A DNA stretch of 64,000 nucleotides from JAUVRX01 sp049664225 (GCA_049664225.1 JBATEX010000145.1:88463-152462), one strand, 5' to 3'. Positions 17,218-25,990 are shown, numbered from the stretch's first letter. The notes: generated from the sequence alone by a model not told the origin. A program made the numbers and translations.

Positions 17218-18606
17218 CTAGTGAACCAGGTGCCAGTCTGTTTGACGGCCAGCCAGGTACTGCACCTTCTGTCCGTCGAACAATGCGCTTTGCTCGAGTT
17301 TGATCTGTACCCACTGCCCGCCCCACGCAGAGAGCTGAACCATGTTGTTGCCCTCGATCGCGTAGGCCGTATCAGCGTGCAACTTCCAATCGCCCCTGAC
17401 GGGAGTATCTCCCTGGTTGTCCCACATACCGATCGTCGGACCCGGCGCATGGCCAAAGAAGCCGATCGGATGGCTGTAGACGCTGACCGCGATTCCGGCC
17501 TGCTCGGCTGCGGTTCGGGCAGCTGCCAGGGTCTCGTTACCCGTACGACCCTCCTGAAACTCGTCTGTCAGCAGATCCTGCCAGCGATTACCAGCCTCCA
17601 GGGCTCGTCGCAACTCGTCCGGCGCTTCCTCCTCGCCCTGGCGCAGTACGTACCCCATCTCCTGGGTGTCGGTGCACAGTCGTAGATAGCAGACACCCAC
17701 ATCCGTGTGCAGAATGTCGCCGCGCTGAATCACCACATCGGTGTCGCCGCAGAAGGGCGAGCCTTCCTCGCATTCCGTTCCCAGGCGCTGAATGTCAACA
17801 TCGGGCATGAACCAGGCTGGCAGGTCCAGATCGGCGAACCGCTGTCGGATATACCAGGCAACATCCTCCGTGGTCGTCACCCCGGGGGTGATGACGCGGT
17901 TCGAAAAGGCCTCCGAAATGACGCCGCGGGCAAGGGCAACGATATGGGGATAGCTCTCCTGCTCGACAGAAGACCGGGTTTCGAGCCAACGGATCGCCAG
18001 AGCCTCGGCACTGACCAGTCTCTCGGCAAGGTCTCTACCCAGGGACTCCTCCAGTCGGTCCCGAAGTGATGCTGTCAGCCCATCGGCCACCGGCCAGTGC
18101 CGACTCACGTTGATACCGATTCGCTGAGGATCGCGTTCTGCGATGACCTCGGCCAGCCGCACCCACTGCTCTTCGAGATCACCGCCCTCCCAGACCGCGT
18201 CGTAGAGCTCCCCGAGCGGATAACGACTGACGGTCAAGCGCTCGATCCCCTCCTCGTCACCACGATCATGAAACACCAGCATGGTCGTGCGCCGCGCCGC
18301 GAAGACCGGCTCCGGTACGAGAGTGAGGTAGACGGGATCTTCGGCGTACTCCCGGTTGATCACCAGCCACATGTCCAGCCCGACCTCTCTCATGAGACGA
18401 GGTAGGAGATCCACAAGGCGCTCCTCGAGAGCCCGATTGACCGGCTCGGGCCGCTGCCGCTGGCTCAGCACCGCACCGGGTCCATCGACCCTTCTGCCCT
18501 GCTCCACGACTTCCCCAGCGCGGGCCATGTTGGGTACGACCATGCCCATCGCCATGGCACTCATGGCGCACCCGACTACCACTCTTCGGCAATCCCTGAT
18601 CTTCAT
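17218..18606 (-). CDS. Exported M24 family metallopeptidase (Xaa-Pro aminopeptidase-like)
   Basis: A 462-residue protein with an export signal (about residues 1-30, ending ARA). The start at 18606 has GGAGG and AGGAG just upstream. The C-terminal pita-bread domain has the full metal-ligand set: Asp302 in HTDVG, Asp313 eleven residues on, a histidine in SHPIGFFGHAPGP (379/386), Glu418 in YAIEGNN and Glu438 in QIKLEQ. It is therefore probably an active dinuclear metalloaminopeptidase acting on proline-containing or unusual peptides in the periplasm. It follows the RidA-family gene by 48 bp and the two probably form an operon. Confidence 0.9.
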   Translation of the reverse strand: MKIRDCRRVVVGCAMSAMAMGMVVPNMARAGEVVEQGRRVDGPGAVLSQRQRPEPVNRALEERLVDLLPRLMREVGLDMWLVINREYAEDPVYLTLVPEPVFAARRTTMLVFHDRGDEEGIERLTVSRYPLGELYDAVWEGGDLEEQWVRLAEVIAERDPQRIGINVSRHWPVADGLTASLRDRLEESLGRDLAERLVSAEALAIRWLETRSSVEQESYPHIVALARGVISEAFSNRVITPGVTTTEDVAWYIRQRFADLDLPAWFMPDVDIQRLGTECEEGSPFCGDTDVVIQRGDILHTDVGVCYLRLCTDTQEMGYVLRQGEEEAPDELRRALEAGNRWQDLLTDEFQEGRTGNETLAAARTAAEQAGIAVSVYSHPIGFFGHAPGPTIGMWDNQGDTPVRGDWKLHADTAYAIEGNNMVQLSAWGGQWVQIKLEQSALFDGQKVQYLAGRQTDWHLVH

Positions 18607-18654
18607 GGAATCTCTCCTCCCTCCAATGCCTGGCCCAGCCGTTCTTTCCAAACC

Positions 18655-19269
18655 CTACTCGACCTCGACCACCATATCGATCTCGACGGCAATGCCGACT
18701 GGCAGTGAAGCCATACCGACTGCAGCCCGAGCGTGCCGACCACGCTCACCGAAAATTTCCACCATCAGATCCGAGCAACCGTTGATGACCTTTGGCATGT
18801 CCGTGAACGATGGATCGACATTGACCATGCCAAAGACTTTGACGATTCGTTGCACCCTGCCGAGGTCTCCGATCTCACGCTTCAGAGAGGACAGTAGCGC
18901 GATGCCTGTGAGCCTCGCGGCCTCATAGCCCTCTTCGATTGTCAGGTCCCTTCCGAGCTTGCCCGTGACCAGCGTCCCATCACTGCGGTAGGGCCCGTGA
19001 CCGGACAGGAAGACCAGATTACCCGAGCGGACCGCCTTGACGTAGTTCGCCACCGGCGCGGTCGGTTCCGGCAATACGATGCCCAATTCGTCCAGCCTGC
19101 CCTCCGGATCACTCGCGCCGGCCTCGGCCGCGTGGGATTGCGTCTCCTGCGCTGCGCCTAGCGTCGCGACGTCCAGGAAAAGACCTCCAAGGAGTACCGC
19201 CAGAGACAGCACGAACATCTTTTCAAGGCGAGTCTTCCGACTGCTCAGCGCCGATTTCCTTGACGACAC
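18655..19269 (-). CDS. RidA/YjgF family protein with N-terminal export signal
   Basis: A 204-residue protein whose last 130 residues form a RidA (YjgF/YER057c) domain; the substrate-binding arginine is present in GRHARAAVGMASLP. Classical RidA proteins deaminate reactive enamines in the cytoplasm. Here a hydrophobic stretch (MFVLSLAVLLGGLFLDVATLG) follows a basic N-terminus, suggesting export, which is unusual. The start is GTG at 19269 with GGAGAGG eight bases upstream; an in-frame ATG at KMFVLS has no better site. Cotranscription with the exported M24 peptidase supports a shared periplasmic role in peptide or amino-acid turnover (inference). Confidence 0.85.
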   Translation of the reverse strand: MSSRKSALSSRKTRLEKMFVLSLAVLLGGLFLDVATLGAAQETQSHAAEAGASDPEGRLDELGIVLPEPTAPVANYVKAVRSGNLVFLSGHGPYRSDGTLVTGKLGRDLTIEEGYEAARLTGIALLSSLKREIGDLGRVQRIVKVFGMVNVDPSFTDMPKVINGCSDLMVEIFGERGRHARAAVGMASLPVGIAVEIDMVVEVE

Positions 19270-19342
19270 GATTGCACCTCTCCTCCCTGGATTGATGGGA
19301 CCTCTCGCTCTGGCCGAGCAGCTGCCCGGCCCCGAGGTCGCG

Positions 19343-19373
19343 AGCGTAGCACGCTACGCTTGAGTGCTAGACT
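19343..19373 (+). promoter_or_regulatory. Inverted repeat overlapping candidate exeA promoter
   Basis: AGCGTAGC-AC-GCTACGCT is an 8+2+8 perfect inverted repeat at 19343-19360, followed five bases later by an extended -10 (TGCTAGACT, hexamer 19368-19373). The dyad covers the region where RNA polymerase would contact DNA upstream, so it could be an operator for exeA. It lies between divergent RidA and exeA genes. Confidence 0.45.
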
Positions 19374-19413
19374 AGCTGGAAGCACTGAGGGCGACTCCAC
19401 ATCGGACTAAGGC

Positions 19414-20223
19414 ATGTACGAGCAGTTCTACGGGTTCTACGAGTCGCCTTTCAGCATCACTCCAGATCCCCGCTTCCTCTTTCTGAGCCCGAAGCATCGC
19501 GAGGCTCTAGACCATCTGCTGTTCGGTATTCAGCAGCGTAAGGGCTTCATCCAGATCACCGGCGAGGTGGGTACTGGCAAGACAACCATTTGCAGAGCTC
19601 TGCTCGAGGAGCTCGGACCAAGCTATCAAACGGCGCTGATTCTGAACCCGTGCATGACCGGACCACAAATGCTGCGGACGATTCTCACCGAGCTGAAACA
19701 GAAGTTGCCTCGCAACGACCGAGTGGCCTGGCTCGAGGCCTTGAATCGCTTCCTCCTGGACCAGGTGCACGAGGGCAATGATGTCGTGCTGGTGATCGAT
19801 GAGGCCCAGGACTTGAGCCCCGATCTCATGGAGCAGGTACGCCTCCTTTCGAACCTGGAGACCGACCAGCAAAAACTCTTGCAGATCGTGCTCATCGGCC
19901 AGCCCGAGCTGCGTGAGATGCTGGACGCCCGGCAATTGCGTCAACTGCGCCAGCGCATCACGATTCGCTATCACCTAAAACCACTCTCCCTCGATGAAAC
20001 GACCGAGTACATCAAGCATCGGCTCGAGGTGGCGGGCAGCAACGGCAAGCCGACCTTTACGACGTGGGCTTTGCGCAGAATCCACAGCTATTCGAAAGGC
20101 GTGCCCCGTCTGGTCAATGCAATCTGTGACAAGACCCTGCTCTGCGGTTATGTCCTTGGCGTGGACAACTTGACGGGCAGACATGTGGGCCGAGCCATCC
20201 GAGAATTGGAGGGCCGGATCTAG
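19414..20223 (+). CDS. exeA: ExeA/GspA-type AAA ATPase
   Basis: A 269-residue AAA ATPase of the ExeA/GspA family. In Aeromonas, ExeA with ExeB helps insert the type II secretion secretin through the peptidoglycan. The N-terminal segment YGFYESPFSITPDPRFLFLS is diagnostic. Walker A is GEVGTGKT (50-57) and Walker B is VVLVIDEAQDL. Unlike Aeromonas ExeA, the protein ends after the ATPase domain, with no membrane helix or peptidoglycan-binding domain. Its stop overlaps the GTG start of gspB by one base, so the two genes are translationally coupled. Other secretion genes are not in this window. Confidence 0.92.
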   Translation: MYEQFYGFYESPFSITPDPRFLFLSPKHREALDHLLFGIQQRKGFIQITGEVGTGKTTICRALLEELGPSYQTALILNPCMTGPQMLRTILTELKQKLPRNDRVAWLEALNRFLLDQVHEGNDVVLVIDEAQDLSPDLMEQVRLLSNLETDQQKLLQIVLIGQPELREMLDARQLRQLRQRITIRYHLKPLSLDETTEYIKHRLEVAGSNGKPTFTTWALRRIHSYSKGVPRLVNAICDKTLLCGYVLGVDNLTGRHVGRAIRELEGRI

Positions 20224-21038
20224 TGAGCCTCATCAACGAGGCCCTGCAACGCGCCCGTCAGGAATCGCGCCGCCGGGAAGCGCTGGCCAAGGGCCTGCCC
20301 CTGGCCCCACCCCCCCGCCCGGTTTCGCATCGATCTTGGATGGTAGCGGCAGTCATGGCGATGGCCCTTGCCTTGATCGTCAGTCTGGTCACCATCGCCC
20401 GTTTGGCCTCCAACCAGCCCACGACTTCGGCGGGCGTTGCCGCGAGCTCGGCCGAGATCGACATGCACGGCGAAGCAGGACAGCCAGAGACCTCCACCCT
20501 GAGTGACACTACGATCGAACCGACAGCCGCTACGGACCCAGCGCCCGAATCCCGAGCAGATGCGACCAACCTCCCGACCCCGACAGCTGAGGCTTCACAG
20601 CCCCACCTGAGCCCCGAGGACCAGATGCCGCAGGCGACAGAGGGCTCCAGCTCCTTCTCAGACACATCGGCTTCACGACAATCACCGGCAGTAGGCGGAG
20701 AGCGTACCGTCACTTCTTCGCCATCTTCGACCGAACTTGTGAATCCTCCTATCGCGGGGGTGAGCTTGTCGCCGAGCGCGAGAGACCGTGGCTCTGAAGA
20801 TTCGCCGGGCGACGCCACACCTCCGCCACGAGTATTCATCGAAAGAGCGACCCTGGCGAGCGGCGACACTCTAGAACTGGGTGGCATAGCCTGGTCCGAG
20901 ACGGGGCCCTACGCCCTTCTCGACGAGCGCGTAGTTGGCCTCGGCGAAAGCATCATGGGGTACATGGTGACCCGAATCGCGCCACAGGAAGTCGAGCTCG
21001 AAGGCAGCGACGGGGCAATCCTCATTCGTCTCAAATAG
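20223..21038 (+). CDS. GspB-like protein, partner of ExeA
   Basis: A 271-residue bitopic protein: cytoplasmic N-terminus with MSLINEALQRAR (the segment typical of GspB/ExeB-like proteins), one membrane helix (about 39-59), a low-complexity Ser/Thr/Pro/Ala-rich periplasmic linker (60-205), and a C-terminal GspB-type beta domain (about 210-271; GDTLELGGIAWSETGPYALLDERVVGLGES). The start is GTG overlapping the exeA stop. GspA and GspB form an inner-membrane complex that assists assembly of the outer-membrane secretin or type IV pilus apparatus. Confidence 0.88.
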   Translation: MSLINEALQRARQESRRREALAKGLPLAPPPRPVSHRSWMVAAVMAMALALIVSLVTIARLASNQPTTSAGVAASSAEIDMHGEAGQPETSTLSDTTIEPTAATDPAPESRADATNLPTPTAEASQPHLSPEDQMPQATEGSSSFSDTSASRQSPAVGGERTVTSSPSSTELVNPPIAGVSLSPSARDRGSEDSPGDATPPPRVFIERATLASGDTLELGGIAWSETGPYALLDERVVGLGESIMGYMVTRIAPQEVELEGSDGAILIRLK

Positions 21039-21082
21039 CACCGAAACATCGATCCCCCGATTGCACTCTCGAGACTCTCGGC

Positions 21083-21886
21083 CTACCGCTTCGGTTCCTC
21101 CGGCAGGAGAGCCTTGGCCTCGAGGTAGTCACGCATCAGCTGCCAAAGCCTGTCCTTGCGGTCCACCAGCCGATGATCGCCGTCCGCAAACAGATGTAGC
21201 TCGAGATCCTCGAACTCGCAACCGGCAACGAACTCCATGACCTGCCGCCAATCGACCCGTTCGTCGAGTCTTCCTTGCACGATCAGAAAAGGGCGCCGGC
21301 AGAGTTGCTGCAATCGTGAGACGGGGTACCTGCCCAGATCCGTCACAAAGCTCCAACCCAGGTCCCAGGATCCGATCTCATTCTCCACGCGAATCGTCCC
21401 TTCCTCGCGCCAGCTCTTCATCCCCTCCTCCCCTGCCCAGTCCCTCAGGTTCGATTCCAGGCTGAGGGCCGGCGCGATGCAAAGCCCGGCCAACACCCGC
21501 TCCGGATGCAGGGCCGCATGCCACAATGAGGTGAAGCCGCCCATCGAGGAGCCCAGCAGGATCTGTTGTGGATAACCGCGACTCGCCAGCAGCTGAGCGA
21601 CGCGCTCGACGTCGGCCAAGTTGCGGCTCAGCGTGAGATCTACCATCGACCCACCCGACCTCCCATGGCCCTGAAAGTCGAAGGAGCAGAACCCGAGTCC
21701 TCGGCCGATGGCGCTCTGCCGAAAGAAGGAGGCCTTCTCGCCCCATTGATCCGAGCCGAAACCATGCAGGTACAGCACCATTGGCGCTTTTCCTGCCCCT
21801 GAGGAGGACTCGAAAACTCTGACCACGAGGGCTGCCTCGCCCGGCATTCCTCCAGGGGCCGTCAATTTCAGAATCTCTTCGGTCAT
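21083..21886 (-). CDS. Alpha/beta hydrolase (serine aminopeptidase S33-like)
   Basis: A 267-residue cytoplasmic alpha/beta hydrolase. The nucleophile elbow is GSSMG with Ser114; the acid is probably Asp in VQGRLDERVDW, and the histidine is in FADGDHRLVDR near the C-terminus. The oxyanion segment is YLHGFGSDQWGEK, and FQGHGRSGG follows strand beta4. It is probably an esterase or acyl-peptide hydrolase; the substrate is unknown. It is convergent with gspB and its upstream region is shared with divergent mltF. Confidence 0.88.
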   Translation of the reverse strand: MTEEILKLTAPGGMPGEAALVVRVFESSSGAGKAPMVLYLHGFGSDQWGEKASFFRQSAIGRGLGFCSFDFQGHGRSGGSMVDLTLSRNLADVERVAQLLASRGYPQQILLGSSMGGFTSLWHAALHPERVLAGLCIAPALSLESNLRDWAGEEGMKSWREEGTIRVENEIGSWDLGWSFVTDLGRYPVSRLQQLCRRPFLIVQGRLDERVDWRQVMEFVAGCEFEDLELHLFADGDHRLVDRKDRLWQLMRDYLEAKALLPEEPKR

Positions 21887-22051
21887 CTCAGCCCTTTCTC
21901 CAATTCGACTGGGCCGTCCTCAGCTCGCCAGCCGTCCCCCCACTTCCCCAATCACCACGCAGCGTAATCTGCCCCCAAGACCTGTGAGCCCTCCAGAACA
22001 GGGACTATACTGCTCGAAACAGAGGAGCGACATTCTCGGGAGGAAGAGGTC

Positions 22052-23548
22052 ATGAGAGTCCGAATACCTGCCATTAGAGCACTAGCCGTAGCAGCACTGT
22101 TCATCATGACGAGTTGCTCACGGTCATCCGATCCCTCCCTCCCCGCCCTCGCCGGAGACGGACCGATCTCCATCTTCGACTCTGAAGACTCACAGATCCA
22201 GACGGTGCTCAAGGCACCGATGGAGCCCTGGACGGGCGATCTCGATGGGATGGCGGATCGGCGCTATGTCCGAGCGCTGGTGACCCCCAACCGCACCCAG
22301 TACTTCCTCGACGGGGCCGAACAGAGGGGAACGGCTTACGAGCTGCTAAAGGAGTTCGAGAAGGAGCTCAACAAGAACCTAGGCAACAAGACCGTCCAGG
22401 TCCACGTCTTGATCATGCCAACAACGAGAGACCGCCTCCTATCCGACCTACTGGAGGGGCGAGGCGACATCGCCGCGACCAACCTCACCATCACTCCTGA
22501 GCGCCAGGAGGTGGTGGATTTCGCCGACCCGCTCATTGCGATCGACGAGGTCATCGTCACGGGCCCCGGGGTGTCCAGGCTGACCTCCTTGGAGGACCTT
22601 GCCGGTAAGAAGGTCTTCATCCGGCGATCGAGCAGCTATTGGCAGAGCCTCGAATCCCTCAACGGGCAGCTCGCAGAACAGGGCCTGAAGAAAGTCCGCC
22701 TCGAGGCGGCCGACGAGCTCCTCGAAACCGAGGACATCCTGGAAATGGTCAACGCGGGCCTGATCGACATCACCGTCGCCGACTCCTATCTGGCCGATTT
22801 CTGGTCTCGGATCTTCGAGAAACTCGTCGTCTACCCCGACCTCACAGTGCGCCAGGGTGGGCAGCTCGCATGGGCATTTCGCCAGGACAGCCCGAAGCTC
22901 GCGGCGGCCCTGAACCGATTCATGAAGGAACGTAAGAAGGGGACTTTGCTGGGGAACATTCTCTTCAAACGATACTTCGAAGACACCGGCTGGGTCGAAA
23001 ACCCCTCCAACCGAGAAGAAATGGATCGCTTCGAGGAAGCCGTTGGGTTCTTCCAACAATACGGTGACCAGTACGGATTCGACTACCTGCTGGTCGCCGC
23101 CCAGGCCTATCAGGAATCTCGCATCGACCAGAGCGTTCGCAGCAGGGCTGGCGCTATCGGAGTCATGCAACTGCTCAAGAGCACGGCGGGCGACCCCAAC
23201 GTGGGCATTGCAGACATCGAGGTGATGGAGCACAACATCCACGCCGGGGTCAAGTACCTCCGCTTCCTGTCCGACCGATACTTCGACGAAGAGGGCATCG
23301 ACAGGCTCAACCGGGGACTCTTCGCCATCGCCGCCTACAATGCTGGCCCGAGCCGCATTTCGTCCCTCCGTCAAAAGGCTGCCAAGAAGGGCCTGGATCC
23401 CAATAAATGGTTCAACAACGTCGAAGTCGTGGCTGCCCGGGAGATCGGCCGCGAGACCGTGCAGTACGTCAGCAACATCTACAAGTACTACCTGGCCTAC
23501 TCCTTGGCTATCGACCAGGAGCAACGCAAGGCGAAGGTCAAGGAATAG
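22052..23548 (+). CDS. mltF: MltF-like membrane-bound lytic murein transglycosylase
   Basis: A 498-residue lipoprotein-type enzyme that cleaves the MurNAc-GlcNAc bond with formation of 1,6-anhydro ends. The N-terminal signal ends at a near-lipobox (FIMTSC, Cys about 22). A solute-binding-like domain (SBP_bac_3, about 70-310; DIAATNLTITPERQEVVDFADPL) is followed by an SLT domain (about 330-490). The catalytic Glu355 is in AYQESRIDQSVRSRAGAIGVMQL, and AAYNAGPSRI is present. GGAGG precedes the ATG. The aldo-keto reductase follows by 12 bp, so the two are probably cotranscribed. Confidence 0.93.
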   Translation: MRVRIPAIRALAVAALFIMTSCSRSSDPSLPALAGDGPISIFDSEDSQIQTVLKAPMEPWTGDLDGMADRRYVRALVTPNRTQYFLDGAEQRGTAYELLKEFEKELNKNLGNKTVQVHVLIMPTTRDRLLSDLLEGRGDIAATNLTITPERQEVVDFADPLIAIDEVIVTGPGVSRLTSLEDLAGKKVFIRRSSSYWQSLESLNGQLAEQGLKKVRLEAADELLETEDILEMVNAGLIDITVADSYLADFWSRIFEKLVVYPDLTVRQGGQLAWAFRQDSPKLAAALNRFMKERKKGTLLGNILFKRYFEDTGWVENPSNREEMDRFEEAVGFFQQYGDQYGFDYLLVAAQAYQESRIDQSVRSRAGAIGVMQLLKSTAGDPNVGIADIEVMEHNIHAGVKYLRFLSDRYFDEEGIDRLNRGLFAIAAYNAGPSRISSLRQKAAKKGLDPNKWFNNVEVVAAREIGRETVQYVSNIYKYYLAYSLAIDQEQRKAKVKE

Positions 23549-23560
23549 GAGCAAACAGAC

Positions 23561-24553
23561 ATGGACTTCCGCAGTCTGGGGTCGGCCGGTGTCAAGGTAT
23601 CCCCCCTTTGCCTGGGCACCATGATGTTCGGAGCTTGGGGGAATCCCGACCACCAGGAGTGCATCCGCATCATTCATCAGGCTCTGGACCGGGGTATCAA
23701 CTTCATCGACACGGCCAATATGTATTCGGATGGCGAATCCGAGGAGATCGTCGGCAAAGCCCTCGAGGGTCGCCGCGAGGAAGCCGTCTTGGCAACCAAG
23801 GTCAGATTCTCCATGGGAGACGGCCCCAACCAGATGGGCTTGTCCCGCAAAGCGATCCAGGAACAGGTGGAACACAGCCTGCGTCGCCTGCGGACCGATG
23901 TCATCGATCTCTATCAGATTCATCGCCTCGATCCCTCCACCCCCTGGGAAGAGACCCTGAGCACACTCGATGACCTGGTGCGTCAGGGCAAGGTGCGCTA
24001 CATCGGCTGTTCCACCAACCACTACGATGAGCCAGAGCAACGGAGACTCGACGCCTGGGAGATCGTCGACACCCTGTGGCTCTGTCAGCAACGGGGTTGG
24101 GAGCGATTCGTTTCGCTGCAGCCGCCCTACAGCATCCTGCGGCGCATCATGGAAAACGAGCACTTTCCGATGACGCGGCGCTTCGGCCTGGCCAACATCG
24201 TCTGGAGTCCCCTGGAGGGAGGTTGGCTCACCGGCAAGTACCGCCACGCGCACGGCAATCCAGAAGACAGCCCACGGGCCAAGAACTGGGTCGGCGACCT
24301 CGGAAACCCGACGTTCGAGCGGCGGCTGAAGGTCGTCGAAGAGCTCGTCTCGATGGTCGAAGGGCGGAGCTTTTCGCTCGCCGAGCTATCGCTTGCCTGG
24401 GTCTTGAAGAACCCCGAAGTCACGGCGGCGATCATCGGACCACGCACCGAGGAGCAGCTGTCGAGCAGCCTCGCAGCCCTGGAGATCGAGATCTCCGACG
24501 AAGAACTGGAAAGAATCGACCATCTGGTACCACCAGGCAGCTCGGTCTTGTAG
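23561..24553 (+). CDS. Aldo/keto reductase
   Basis: A 330-residue NAD(P)H-dependent aldo/keto reductase (TIM barrel), of the class related to YajO and potassium-channel beta subunits. The tetrad is complete: Asp50, Tyr55 (DTANMYSDGESE), Lys80 (LATKV) and His121 (YQIHRLD). The cofactor end is visible as IIGPRTEEQLSSSLAALEI. AGGAG precedes the ATG. It lies 12 bp after mltF and 49 bp before a thioesterase, forming a probable three-gene unit with no obvious common pathway. The physiological carbonyl is unknown. Confidence 0.93.
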   Translation: MDFRSLGSAGVKVSPLCLGTMMFGAWGNPDHQECIRIIHQALDRGINFIDTANMYSDGESEEIVGKALEGRREEAVLATKVRFSMGDGPNQMGLSRKAIQEQVEHSLRRLRTDVIDLYQIHRLDPSTPWEETLSTLDDLVRQGKVRYIGCSTNHYDEPEQRRLDAWEIVDTLWLCQQRGWERFVSLQPPYSILRRIMENEHFPMTRRFGLANIVWSPLEGGWLTGKYRHAHGNPEDSPRAKNWVGDLGNPTFERRLKVVEELVSMVEGRSFSLAELSLAWVLKNPEVTAAIIGPRTEEQLSSSLAALEIEISDEELERIDHLVPPGSSVL

Positions 24554-24602
24554 GGACCCGGGCACCTTCGGACGCGCCCGCCAGAGTCGATCGGAGCCAA
24601 TG

Positions 24603-25058
24603 ATGAGTCCCCTCCAAGAGCCACTACCGATAAGTGACTTCCGCACCACGAGAAGGGTCGAGTTCGCCGACGCCGACATGGGTGGAATCGTCCACTTCGC
24701 GCGCTATCTGGTGTTCATGGAGACTGCCGAGCACGAGTTCCTGCGCAGCCTGGGCTCCGATGCCTTCGCCACGCGCGAGGGGGTGACCATCGGGTGGCCA
24801 CGCGTCGAGGTCTCCTGCCAGTACCTGAGTCCAGCTCATTTCGGGGACGTTCTGGACATTCACCTGCGGATCGCGAGGAAGGGGACCAGCTCACTGACCT
24901 ACGCCATGACGATCTCCACCGACGATCGACTGGTCGCTCGGGGGCGAATGTCTGCCGTTTGTTGCATCATGGGTAAGGGAGAAGGGCTCGAGTCGATCCC
25001 CATTCCAGAAGCGCTCGCCCAGCGATTGGCTGCTTCCTCGACGGAGGGAAAGCCGTAG
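24603..25058 (+). CDS. YbgC/FadM-type acyl-CoA thioesterase
   Basis: A 151-residue hot-dog-fold thioesterase of the 4HBT class. The active-site helix region VEFADADMGGIVHFARYLVFMETAEHEFL is characteristic, with the catalytic Asp in the ADADMGGIVH segment. Acyl-CoA hydrolysis is the likely reaction, with chain length unknown. The second of two adjacent ATG codons is chosen because GGAG sits six bases from it but only three from the first. It follows the aldo-keto reductase by 49 bp. Confidence 0.88.
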   Translation: MSPLQEPLPISDFRTTRRVEFADADMGGIVHFARYLVFMETAEHEFLRSLGSDAFATREGVTIGWPRVEVSCQYLSPAHFGDVLDIHLRIARKGTSSLTYAMTISTDDRLVARGRMSAVCCIMGKGEGLESIPIPEALAQRLAASSTEGKP

Positions 25059-25106
25059 ATCGCGGCCGAGATCTGGAATCGATCACCTATGGGAGGGCAA
25101 GGCCGC

Positions 25107-25742
25107 ATGACGATCAGCGAGCCCATGACCATGTTCACCGACTATCTGGTGACCCTTCTGGCCGCCAGTCTCGGAATCCACCTGATTATCGAGGGTCGGG
25201 CTCGCAGCTGCCGGGCCGAGGCGCTCTGGGGCTGGGCTTTCATGGCCACGGCTCTCGGAGCGCTGGCGGGAGGGACATCGCACGGCTTCGTTCAGCAGCT
25301 CGGAGACGAGGGTTGGCAGGTCCTCTGGAAAGTCACCGTCTATGCCATCGGTGCTGCCAGCTTCCTGCTGCTCGCAGGTGCCCTGGTCGCTTCCTTCTCC
25401 GGCCCATGGAGACGGCTGCTGCTGCTCGTAGCCTTCTTCAAGCTCCTCGGCTATCTCTGGTGGATGGCCTCTCACGACGACTTTCGCTTCGTCATCAACG
25501 ACTACGGATCCACCATGGTCCTGGTGCTGCTGCTGCAGATCTGGCAATGGTGGGCTCGGCGAGACCCGAGTGCCCCCTGGGTGGTGGGCGGGATCCTCGT
25601 CTCCTTCGGGGCTTCGCTCATCCAGCAGAGCGGTTTTTCCCTGCATCAACACTTCAACCACAACGACATCTTCCATGTGATTCAACTACTCGCTCTTTGG
25701 CTGCTCTATCGCGGCGGCAGGCTGCTGGACGACGGCGGCTAG
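25107..25742 (+). CDS. Polytopic membrane protein of unknown function
   Basis: A 211-residue protein with about seven predicted membrane helices. Conserved-looking polar residues sit in or next to helices: GTSHGF, a Tyr/His/Asp-rich loop (WWMASHDDFRFVINDYGS), and near the end HQHFNHNDIFHVIQLLALWLLYRGGRLL. A small seven-helix protein with His and Asp in the membrane recalls the CREST hydrolase superfamily (ceramidase-like), but this is a pattern resemblance only. An alternative ATG lies 18 bases upstream. The stop codon lies inside the left arm of the 183-bp palindrome. Confidence 0.65.
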   Translation: MTISEPMTMFTDYLVTLLAASLGIHLIIEGRARSCRAEALWGWAFMATALGALAGGTSHGFVQQLGDEGWQVLWKVTVYAIGAASFLLLAGALVASFSGPWRRLLLLVAFFKLLGYLWWMASHDDFRFVINDYGSTMVLVLLLQIWQWWARRDPSAPWVVGGILVSFGASLIQQSGFSLHQHFNHNDIFHVIQLLALWLLYRGGRLLDDGG

Positions 25743-25921
25743 CCCGACCTTCTCACCAGCTTCGTAGCGAAAGGGCGAAGATGTCTGGAGATACAAGGCC
25801 TGACAACCGAAGCCCCCGCAGGCGTACTTGAAGTACGTCGAGGAGGGATGAGGGCGGAGAACGTAGTAGATTCGGGCATATTCGAGCTTGCAGTAGAACG
25901 CTGGTGAGAAGGTCGGGCTAG
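25739..25921. mobile_element. 183-bp symmetric palindromic element (MITE-like)
   Basis: The ends are a perfect 22-bp inverted repeat (25739-25760 and 25900-25921), beginning CTAGCCCGACCTTCTC. The exact centre, base 25830, is the centre of a second perfect palindrome, CGTACTT-G-AAGTACG (25823-25837). Between these, 31 of 62 mirror positions are complementary without any gap. The whole can fold as one long hairpin. CTAG at both ends could be a target duplication of the kind made by IS5-group elements, so a non-autonomous MITE is possible. No coding capacity is evident. Confidence 0.7.
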
Positions 25922-25935
25922 AGCGGTCAGCTTTG

Positions 25936-25975
25936 GCCCCCTGGCTACAGGCTCCCGGGATGGGTCCCAGGGGGC
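25936..25975. repeat. Hairpin repeat related to copies A and B
   Basis: GCCCCCTGG and CCAGGGGGC pair as a 9-bp stem with a 22-base loop. On the minus strand it reads AAGCCCCCTGGGACCC, matching AAGCCCTCTGGGACCC of copy A and AAGCCCCCTGGGGTCC of the copy at 50.9 kb. It directly precedes the octamer array. Confidence 0.55.
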
Positions 25976-25990
25976 TTGAGGTCTTCTTGG

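Noticed and set aside
22448..24253. Open frame of 601 codons on the minus strand
   Set aside because: It lies opposite mltF and the aldo-keto reductase, both of which have complete active sites. High GC produces long antisense frames; its translation has no recognisable motif.
25739..25921. Integron attC site
   Set aside because: The ends do not carry the GTTRRRY/RYYYAAC core sites, and no integrase or cassette array is nearby.
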